DNA from: Desulfatirhabdium butyrativorans
GTDB lineage: Bacteria; Desulfobacterota; Desulfobacteria; Desulfobacterales; JAIFKL01
Reading direction: 5' to 3'
NCBI GenBank assembly: GCA_022736535.1
Contig: DZCT01000283.1
Location: forward strand, 1 to 6,597
Length of the DNA stretch: 6,597 nucleotides
Positions 1 through 4,365 of this stretch are shown piece by piece. The position numbers were made by a program, and so were the translations under genes. How positions within the stretch are numbered: position 1 is the first letter of the stretch; every line of letters starts with the position of its first letter. The notes beneath the pieces were generated by a model. It had not been told where the DNA came from. It saw nothing but the letters and a program-made list of their open reading frames with translations, and made no database searches.

Positions 1-118
1 TTTCCCACAGAGTTCACAGAGAAGAAAAGCCCACGGAGAACACAGAGTTTTTTTTAAAATTCTCTGTGATCTCTGCGGTTTTTTAAAACTCTGTGATCTC
101 TGCGGGGAACCCCTCCGG
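1..118. repeat. CACAGAG-type intergenic repeat, copy 1
   Basis: A non-coding stretch built from short words (CACAGAG, CCACGGAGAACACAGAG) and their complements (CTCTGTG). The left half (about 3-48) is largely complementary to the right half (about 60-106), so it can fold as an imperfect hairpin. The right half holds a 17-bp direct repeat, CTCTGTGATCTCTGCGG, at 62-78 and 89-105, each copy preceded by a TTTTAAAA tract. The left half matches copy 2 at 2530-2577 closely (shared CCACGGAGAACACAGAG). The element may extend left beyond the window. Repeats of this kind are common between genes in Desulfobacterota and some other environmental bacteria. Their function is unknown to me. Confidence 0.8.
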
Positions 119-156
119 GAAAAAACATCATATAAAGTCAAAAGAGATTCGATATA

Positions 157-239
157 AAACGGGTTTGAAACCCGTTTATTTCCGCACTCCGGAAAGCGAA
201 ACGGAAATATGTTTACCATATTTTGCGCTTGTTACGCAA
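157..239. other. Cluster of four small inverted repeats (structured RNA or repeat element)
   Basis: Four adjacent inverted repeats lie in 83 bp: AAACGGGTTT/AAACCCGTTT (157-166/168-177), TTTCCG/CGGAAA (179-184/190-195), AAATATG/CATATTT (205-211/217-223) and TTGCG/CGCAA (223-227/235-239). An alternative pairing also exists: CCGTTT (172-177) can pair with AAACGG (199-204), stacked outside the second hairpin, which would break the first. This may be a folded RNA, the 3' end of a transcript from outside the window, or a REP-like element. The first hairpin is followed by TTATTT and could act weakly as a terminator. No gene is visible here. Confidence 0.5.
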
Positions 240-304
240 GATCATTAGCAGAACGAAAAGTTTTAATTTTAAATCGCTATGTTCAGCATTATTCATCAGA
301 GTTG

Positions 305-333
305 TTGCAAAACAGAGCGGAATATTTTATAGT
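305..333 (+). promoter_or_regulatory. Candidate sigma70 promoter for the REC-PAS-GGDEF gene
   Basis: TTGCAA at 305-310 and TATAGT at 328-333 are separated by exactly 17 bp. The -10 box matches the consensus at five of six positions and the -35 box at four of six. Transcription would start near 340 and give a leader of about 147 nt that includes the hairpin repeat at 368-440. In this AT-rich stretch, chance matches are possible. Confidence 0.4.
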
Positions 334-367
334 AAGGTTTAAACATTTATACGATTCATGAAGGATC

Positions 368-440
368 GGGGAATTTTCCCCTGAACTGTCATTCTGAGCG
401 AAGCGAAGAATCTCAGCGGCGACAGACAGAGATTCTTCTC
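368..440. repeat. GAGCGAAGCGAAGAATCT-type hairpin repeat
   Basis: Contains TCATTCTGAGCGAAGCGAAG and then AATCT, a word I recognise as a dispersed intergenic repeat of many bacterial genomes. GAAGAATCTC (405-414) and GAGATTCTTC (429-438) form a perfect 10-bp stem with a 14-nt loop. A second small palindrome, GGGGAA-TT-TTCCCC (368-381), sits at its left edge. The element lies in the presumed 5' leader of the regulator gene at 487, so it would be transcribed with it. No role is established. Confidence 0.7.
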
Positions 441-486
441 TTCATTCACTGCATAACCATTTAAAAAAAATAACCTGATAAAAAAA

Positions 487-1884
487 ATGAAAAACACGAA
501 TGAACCTGTTACACAGACAGCCGAAAATAATGATAAATTCAAAATACTGATTGTTGACGATTCAGCAGTTAATCTGGAAATCGTATCCTGTATTTTACGA
601 AAACAAGGCTATGAACTGGCAGTTGCCAAAGACGGCGCAACGGCGATTTCTCTCACAAAATCCCGGCGATTTGATCTGATACTGTTAGATATTATCATGC
701 CCGGACTGGACGGGTTTGAAGTCTGCGGGAGATTAAAGCAGGACGCTGAAACCGCAGACATACCGATTCTGTTTCTGACCTCCATGACAGACAGCGAATG
801 TGTCGTAAAAGGCTTTAACATCGGCGCGATGGATTATGTGGTCAAACCTTTTAATGAGGCGGAACTGTTCGCGAGAGTGAAAACGCATCTGGAATTGAAC
901 CGCTCAAGGCGTGAGTTGAAAAGAATAAACGAGCAGTTGAGCATAGAAATCGCAGAGCGGAAACAGGCGGAAAAACGCTACCGTGATATGTACAGAAATG
1001 CGCTTCAGGGCATGTTTCAGAGTACGCTTTCGGGAAAAGTCATCCGCGCCAATCCTGCTTATGCCCGTATTCTGGGTTATCGCTCGCCCCAGGAAATTGT
1101 TGCCATTGAAAATGTGAGCAAAGCACTTTACTACTATCCTGAAGATCGCCAAAAGATGATCGAATTGCTTATAGAAAGAGGAATGCTCACAAATTATGAA
1201 ATGAAGATGAGACGGAAAGACGGCGAACCGGCATGGGTGCTTTTCAATGTCCGCCTGATAAATGATGAGGCAAACGAGCCTGTGATTGAAGGCATTGTGG
1301 TGGACAACACGGCACGAAAACTGGCGGAAGAAGAACTTCGGCGCAGCGAGGAGAAATTCCGCTATCTTGCGGTTCACGACAACCTGACCGAGCTTTACAA
1401 CACCCGCTATCTCTATCATGCGCTGGAGGCATTGTTCAGAATCAGTGCAGATGCCAACAGTCCGTTTTCTTTAATTTTTATGGATATTGACAATTTTAAA
1501 CGGGTGGTGGACACTTACGGACATCTGAACGGCAGTCAGGCGATTCAGGAAGTGGCGGCGACGATACGCGGAACGCTTGTCGAACCTGAATACGGCGTGG
1601 CTTACGGCGGCGATGAATTTGTGGTGGTGCTGCCGGGATATGACAAACAGCAGGCAATCGAAAAGGCGGAGGAAATTCGGCGTCGGATGCGGGAAACCGT
1701 GTATTTGTCAAATAAAGGGCATCATGTCCGCCTCAGTGCCAGCTTCGGCATTTCAACTTATCCTGACGACGCCGCGAACATGACCCATCTGCTGACGCAG
1801 GCGGACCGGGCAATGTTCAAAATAAAGGAAAAAGGCAAAGACGCGATAGGGTCTTCGTGTGAACACATTGAAAATATTAACTGA
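487..1884 (+). CDS. Response regulator REC-PAS-GGDEF, candidate Hypr-type dinucleotide cyclase
   Basis: A 465-residue cytoplasmic regulator with three domains. The receiver (about 18-135) has acidic Asp24/Asp25, phosphoacceptor Asp68 in LLDIIMPG, Thr98 and Lys120 in KPF, so it is probably phosphorylated by a histidine kinase that is not in this window. A coiled linker (136-165) leads to a PAS domain (about 166-278, GKVIRANPAYARILGY), then a short linker and the GGDEF domain (about 292-457). Asp333, Asp335 and the GGDEF signature (374-378) are intact. Compared without gaps to PleD, guanine-binding Asn335 is Val341 and Asp344 is Ser350, and the Arg before YGGDEF is Ala372. The I-site RxxD is missing (VEPE, 365-368), so product feedback through that site is not expected. 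Ser at the second site is the signature of Hypr enzymes such as Geobacter GacA and Bdellovibrio Bd0367, which make 3',3'-cGAMP. The product is therefore uncertain: cGAMP, c-di-GMP or both. No EAL or HD-GYP domain is present. The ATG at 487 lacks a clear Shine-Dalgarno but gives a normal receiver start. Confidence 0.95.
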   Translation: MKNTNEPVTQTAENNDKFKILIVDDSAVNLEIVSCILRKQGYELAVAKDGATAISLTKSRRFDLILLDIIMPGLDGFEVCGRLKQDAETADIPILFLTSMTDSECVVKGFNIGAMDYVVKPFNEAELFARVKTHLELNRSRRELKRINEQLSIEIAERKQAEKRYRDMYRNALQGMFQSTLSGKVIRANPAYARILGYRSPQEIVAIENVSKALYYYPEDRQKMIELLIERGMLTNYEMKMRRKDGEPAWVLFNVRLINDEANEPVIEGIVVDNTARKLAEEELRRSEEKFRYLAVHDNLTELYNTRYLYHALEALFRISADANSPFSLIFMDIDNFKRVVDTYGHLNGSQAIQEVAATIRGTLVEPEYGVAYGGDEFVVVLPGYDKQQAIEKAEEIRRRMRETVYLSNKGHHVRLSASFGISTYPDDAANMTHLLTQADRAMFKIKEKGKDAIGSSCEHIENIN

Positions 1885-1910
1885 TTATTTCATTTCGAGT
1901 TTTGCTTTTT

Positions 1911-1945
1911 TTGCCGCAGACGCACACAGACATACACAGACAGAT
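1911..1945. repeat. CGCAGACGCACACAGAC-type repeat fragment
   Basis: A run of CACACAGACATACACAGACA just after the regulator gene, preceded by GCCGCAGACG. It is built from iterated CACAGAC/ATACACAGA words and resembles the dispersed intergenic repeats elsewhere in this window, but it has no visible complementary half. It is probably a degraded or half copy. Confidence 0.45.
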
Positions 1946-1959
1946 ATCTGAAAGCGGAA

Positions 1960-1988
1960 TACGGCATGTATGCAGAAAATATGCCGTA
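1960..1988 (+). other. Hairpin in front of the GNAT gene
   Basis: TACGGCAT (1960-1967) and ATGCCGTA (1981-1988) form a perfect 8-bp stem with a 13-nt loop. The loop contains the upstream in-frame ATG at 1970. A stem around that ATG makes it an unlikely start and supports the one at 2033. The hairpin is not followed by a T-run on the plus strand, so it is not a classic terminator of the upstream gene. Confidence 0.5.
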
Positions 1989-2032
1989 AAAAACCGAAAT
2001 CGGATTACTATACGAGAGAAATACCGGAGAAA

Positions 2033-2509
2033 ATGTTTACTTTTACCTTTCTGACGCACCCCGAACCGGCTCGGTTCAGCAGGGTAGGCGGCAAGCTGCC
2101 CGCCATCCTGCAAGAGCAGATTCGGCAGATTGTTTCGCTTTACTGCGCCGAAGGCTGGCTGTCCGAGGAAGCCGACAATTTTGATCTGGTCAGCCGGATC
2201 ATCGCGGGAAGTCATTGTTTTATCATTGCCGCAGACGAAAACGGCGCCGAATCCCGTAAAATTGTCATCGGCATGGGCAGGAGCATCAGCGACCGCGTGA
2301 GCGACGCCTATATTCAGGATGTAACCGTAAAAAGCGAATACCGGAGGATGGGCATCGGCGGAAAGATCATTCAGTTGCTGGCGGAACGCCTTCACGCAGA
2401 CGGGCTGAACTGGATCGGGCTGATTGCTGAAAAAGGAACTCATCATTTTTACAGGGAACTCGGTTTTAAAGAAATGCCGGGAGCCGTACCGATGTTAATC
2501 AAATCTTAA
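2033..2509 (+). CDS. GNAT family N-acetyltransferase
   Basis: A 158-residue single-domain protein. It should transfer an acetyl group from acetyl-CoA to an amine; the substrate cannot be read from the sequence. The acetyl-CoA site is clear: the beta-strand IQDVTVKSEY leads into the pyrophosphate loop RRMGIGGK, and the C-terminal part holds HFYRELGFKEM, whose Tyr is the usual candidate general acid. The N-terminal helices (ILQEQIRQIVSLYCAEGWL) are typical of small soluble GNATs. I chose the ATG at 2033 because GGAG lies at 2026-2029, although the spacing of 3 nt is short. An in-frame ATG at 1970 would add 21 basic residues, but it lies in a hairpin loop and lacks a good ribosome site. The gene follows the regulator by about 150 bp including a repeat, so co-transcription is uncertain. 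A CACAGAG hairpin follows 10 bp after the stop and may end its transcript. Confidence 0.88.
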   Translation: MFTFTFLTHPEPARFSRVGGKLPAILQEQIRQIVSLYCAEGWLSEEADNFDLVSRIIAGSHCFIIAADENGAESRKIVIGMGRSISDRVSDAYIQDVTVKSEYRRMGIGGKIIQLLAERLHADGLNWIGLIAEKGTHHFYRELGFKEMPGAVPMLIKS

Positions 2510-2518
2510 TTTACATGA

Positions 2519-2635
2519 TGTGCGTTTTTTTTCCCACAGAGGACACAGAGAAAAAAAGACCACGGAGAACACAGAGATTTCTCTGTGAACTCTGTGTCTT
2601 CTCTGTGAACTCTGTGGAAAAAAAAGCTGCGCACA
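2519..2635. repeat. CACAGAG-type inverted repeat, copy 2
   Basis: An almost complete palindromic element. The ends TGTGCG (2519-2524) and CGCACA (2630-2635) pair, followed inward by a T8 tract against A8, then CCACAGAG words against CTCTGTGG. The right half carries CTCTGTGAACTCTGTG twice in near-tandem (2581-2596 and 2601-2616). The left half shares its order of words with copy 1 at the window start. The RNA could form a stem of about 40 bp with mismatches, flanked by A/T tracts, and could act as a terminator in either direction. It fills nearly the whole gap between the GNAT and DUF2156 genes. Confidence 0.85.
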
Positions 2636-2653
2636 GCGTTAATTTGGCATATT

Positions 2654-3571
2654 ATGAATCTGAAACACTTAAAAACTGAGGATTACCCGAATTTAAAACA
2701 TTTTTTCATCGGGCAGACATACAATCTCTGCGTTTATTCGCTTCCCTCAATTCTTGTCTGGAACAGTCAGGTTTATCAGCCCTGCGGCGTGATACAGGAT
2801 GACAGCCTGATTGTCGCTGCGGAATTTGAAGCCACTCATGCTGATAAACGTCATCTGATTCTTCCCGTATCTCCGAACAGAGCGTTTTCGCCCGAAGAAT
2901 TGTATGAAATCGCCGAAAAACTCGGTTTTGACAAATACTGGTTTGTCCCGGACGAATATATTGAAAGTTTCGGGAAAACCCGCATCGAATCTCTTTTTGA
3001 AATCAGAGAGGATGAGAAATTTCAGGATTACGTTTATCTTCGGGAAGATTTGGCAGAATTGAAAGGCAACAGGTATTCCAAAAAAAGGAATCTGATCAGC
3101 CAGTTCAAAAAAGCTTATGACAAAGAAGGCGGAATTGCCGTTGAAAAAATTACGAATGCCGTTGTCCCGGAATGTATCGCTTTTCTTGAAAAATGGTGCA
3201 AAGAACGCGACTGCGACAAAGAGCCGGGCGGCGATCTTTCCTGCGAAAAACGGGCGGCGATAAATATGCTTGAAAATATTGAACTTCTCGAAGTTCCCGG
3301 CATTCTGCTGCGGCTGGACGGCATTGTCAGCGCGTTCGGCATTGCCTCTCATCTGAACAAAGACATGGGCGTTCTTCATTTTGAAAAAGCTTTTGCAAAT
3401 ATAAAAGGGCTTTATCAATATTTCGATCAGTTATGTGCAAAGCTTCTTTTTTCAGACAAGAAGTATATTAACAAAGAAAGCGACATGGGAATGCCGAGCC
3501 TTGCCCAAGCCAAGGACTCTTATCATCCTGTTATGAAGGTCAGGGCTTATGAATTGAAGGTCAGAAGCTGA
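2654..3571 (+). CDS. DUF2156 / LPG_synthase_C-domain protein (GNAT-like fold)
   Basis: A 305-residue soluble protein that resembles the catalytic C-terminal domain of phosphatidylglycerol lysyltransferase (MprF), known as DUF2156 or LPG_synthase_C, without the membrane flippase part. Family landmarks are DYVYLREDLAELKGNRY then KKRNLISQFKK (125-153), a central FLEKWCKER helix (177-185), LLRLDGIVSAFGIAS (218-232), LHFEKA (241-246) and the C-terminal YINKESDMGMPSLAQAKDSY then HPV (271-293). There is no signal peptide or membrane segment. MprF uses aminoacyl-tRNA to modify lipid; whether free-standing members use tRNA or acyl-CoA, and which acceptor, is not known to me, so no reaction is assigned. 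The ATG at 2654 has no obvious Shine-Dalgarno and lies 18 bp after the CACAGAG repeat. The gene is enclosed by two different inverted repeats and follows another GNAT-fold gene, but is probably transcribed alone. Confidence 0.9.
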   Translation: MNLKHLKTEDYPNLKHFFIGQTYNLCVYSLPSILVWNSQVYQPCGVIQDDSLIVAAEFEATHADKRHLILPVSPNRAFSPEELYEIAEKLGFDKYWFVPDEYIESFGKTRIESLFEIREDEKFQDYVYLREDLAELKGNRYSKKRNLISQFKKAYDKEGGIAVEKITNAVVPECIAFLEKWCKERDCDKEPGGDLSCEKRAAINMLENIELLEVPGILLRLDGIVSAFGIASHLNKDMGVLHFEKAFANIKGLYQYFDQLCAKLLFSDKKYINKESDMGMPSLAQAKDSYHPVMKVRAYELKVRS

Positions 3572-3583
3572 ATGCGGGTGTTT

Positions 3584-3705
3584 TTTTCAGCCACGAATGG
3601 ACACGAATTTTTCTCGAACACAACTGCACGAATTTTTTTTATGATTCATTCGTGTTTATTATTCGTGGGACAATTCGTGAAATTCGTGAAATTCGTGGCT
3701 GAAAA
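3584..3705. repeat. CACGAAT-type inverted repeat between convergent genes
   Basis: The ends are a perfect 15-bp inverted repeat: TTTTCAGCCACGAAT (3584-3598) and ATTCGTGGCTGAAAA (3691-3705). The interior is made of CACGAATT words on the left and ATTCGTG words on the right (three in a row at 3672-3697), so the whole can fold as a long imperfect hairpin. Words of the CCACGAATGGACACGAATT type are dispersed in many bacterial genomes. The element occupies the gap between two convergent genes, starting 12 bp after one stop and ending one base before the other, so it could serve as a bidirectional terminator. Confidence 0.85.
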
Positions 3706-3706
3706 T

Positions 3707-4048
3707 TCAGAACGGATTTTCGTAAAATATATAATTCGTTGAATAATCACTAAATTCAAAGTAAACTTTCTTTTCGTCTTTATCTGCCTTGTAATTCAGA
3801 TTTTCATCCACATAGCCGTAGCCGTAGCGGTAGGCTCTGGGCTGTTTGTCCGAAGTGCCGTAAGCTGTGGAAAGCTTGTCAATATTGATGAAGCGTTTCA
3901 CCAGCTTTTCCCCGGCATATACTTCAAGCACGCCGTTTGTGCCTGTCCAGTTCTGAAATGAACGGCTGAATTCATTCTGGGATTCCTGCGTACATCCCGC
4001 TATCCACGCAAACAGTCCGAACATCATCCATACAATCGTCTTTTTCAT
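3707..4048 (-). CDS. Small predicted lipoprotein, Tyr-rich, unknown function
   Basis: A 113-residue protein with a lipoprotein signal: MKK, a hydrophobic stretch (5-17) and the lipobox Ile-Ala-Gly-Cys with Cys19 as the lipidated residue. Thr at +2 predicts sorting to the outer membrane rather than retention in the inner one. The mature part is about 95 residues and has no domain I recognise. Visible features are an LEVYAGEKLVKRF strand segment, an AYRYGYGYVDENLNY segment and a C-terminal VYFEFSDYSTNYIFYENPF, very rich in aromatic residues and likely beta-structured. The start is well supported: AAGGAG (4057-4062 on the complement) lies 8 nt from the ATG. It has its own promoter candidate, divergent from the LysM-FecR gene, and converges on the DUF2156 gene. 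Confidence 0.87.
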   Translation of the reverse strand: MKKTIVWMMFGLFAWIAGCTQESQNEFSRSFQNWTGTNGVLEVYAGEKLVKRFINIDKLSTAYGTSDKQPRAYRYGYGYVDENLNYKADKDEKKVYFEFSDYSTNYIFYENPF

Positions 4049-4109
4049 AAATCATTCTCCTTAATAAATACATGATGATTATATCCCCTGTAACTCATCT
4101 GAAAATAAA

Positions 4110-4138
4110 ATAATAGCCTGATCATATCAGAATTTCAA
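4110..4138 (-). promoter_or_regulatory. Candidate sigma70 promoter of the lipoprotein gene
   Basis: Read on the minus strand, TTGAAA (4138-4133) and TATTAT (4115-4110) are separated by exactly 17 bp, each a close match to consensus. Transcription would begin near 4103 and give a leader of about 55 nt ending in the AAGGAG ribosome site. Confidence 0.55.
4118..4130. promoter_or_regulatory. Candidate operator palindrome inside the lipoprotein promoter
   Basis: CTGAT-CAT-ATCAG is a perfect 5-bp inverted repeat with a 3-bp centre. It lies wholly between the -10 and -35 boxes of the minus-strand promoter, a position where a bound repressor would block RNA polymerase. It is short enough to be chance, and no matching regulator gene is in the window. 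Confidence 0.3.
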
Positions 4139-4159
4139 CATAAATTCGGCGTTTCTCCC

Positions 4160-4188
4160 TTGACACCTTTCGGTCTTTCTCTTACTAT
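4160..4188 (+). promoter_or_regulatory. Candidate sigma70 promoter of the LysM-FecR gene
   Basis: A perfect TTGACA at 4160-4165 is followed after 17 bp by TACTAT at 4183-4188. Transcription would start near 4195. Its -35 box lies 21 bp from that of the divergent lipoprotein promoter, so the two are back to back and could share a regulator. Confidence 0.55.
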
Positions 4189-4194
4189 CTGTTA

Positions 4195-4365
4195 TAGAAA
4201 TAAATATGCGTTTTATTATTTTGGGAGTTACACAGTTGCACTCCGCGGTCCGGGAACGTAAAGCGGGTTTATCTGTTTTCAGCCGGGGCGCTTTACATGC
4301 GGGTGCGGCGCGTGGAAAAAATTCTTATGGCGTGTCGGTGACGCGACCTGTTATCGGAGGGACTT
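4195..4365 (+). promoter_or_regulatory. Long structured 5' leader of the LysM-FecR gene
   Basis: About 170 nt lie between the predicted transcription start and the ATG at 4366. Three stems are visible: GGAGT/ACTCC (4224-4228/4240-4244), GTAAAGCG/CGCTTTAC (4258-4265/4289-4296) and CGTGTC/GACGCG (4331-4336/4340-4345, one G-T pair). CTCCG at 4241-4245 can also pair with CGGAG at 4355-4359, which overlaps the ribosome site, so exclusive pairings could control translation. No known riboswitch class fits. An open frame at 4206-4505 runs through here but has no ribosome site and overlaps the real gene. Confidence 0.35.

Noticed and set aside
1..118. CRISPR array, because of the repeated CTCTGTGATCTCTGCGG unit.
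   Set aside because: Only two direct copies occur with an AT spacer of 10 bp, the element is palindromic overall, and no cas gene is present.
209..361. A 50-codon plus-strand open frame starting at the ATG at 209.
   Set aside because: Only GGAA precedes it, its start lies within an inverted repeat, its end overlaps the predicted promoter region, and the protein has no recognisable features.
339..542. A 67-codon minus-strand open frame.
   Set aside because: It reads through the dispersed hairpin repeat and the start of the regulator gene, so it is a chance frame.
904..1419. A 171-codon minus-strand open frame opposite the PAS region.
   Set aside because: It lies opposite a strongly supported coding region with clear domains and shows no family features of its own.
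1877..2446. A 189-codon minus-strand open frame opposite the GNAT gene.
   Set aside because: The plus strand has clear GNAT motifs; this frame lacks a recognisable domain and runs through a repeat.
2747..3418. A 223-codon minus-strand open frame opposite the DUF2156 gene.
   Set aside because: The Phe-rich translation is what the complement of Lys/Glu-rich plus-strand codons gives; the plus-strand protein has family landmarks throughout.
4245..4300. Possible GEMM (c-di-GMP/cGAMP) riboswitch in the LysM-FecR leader.
   Set aside because: Only two short words resemble the motif; the upstream GGGCAAACC-like segment, the GNRA tetraloop and the proper spacing are absent.
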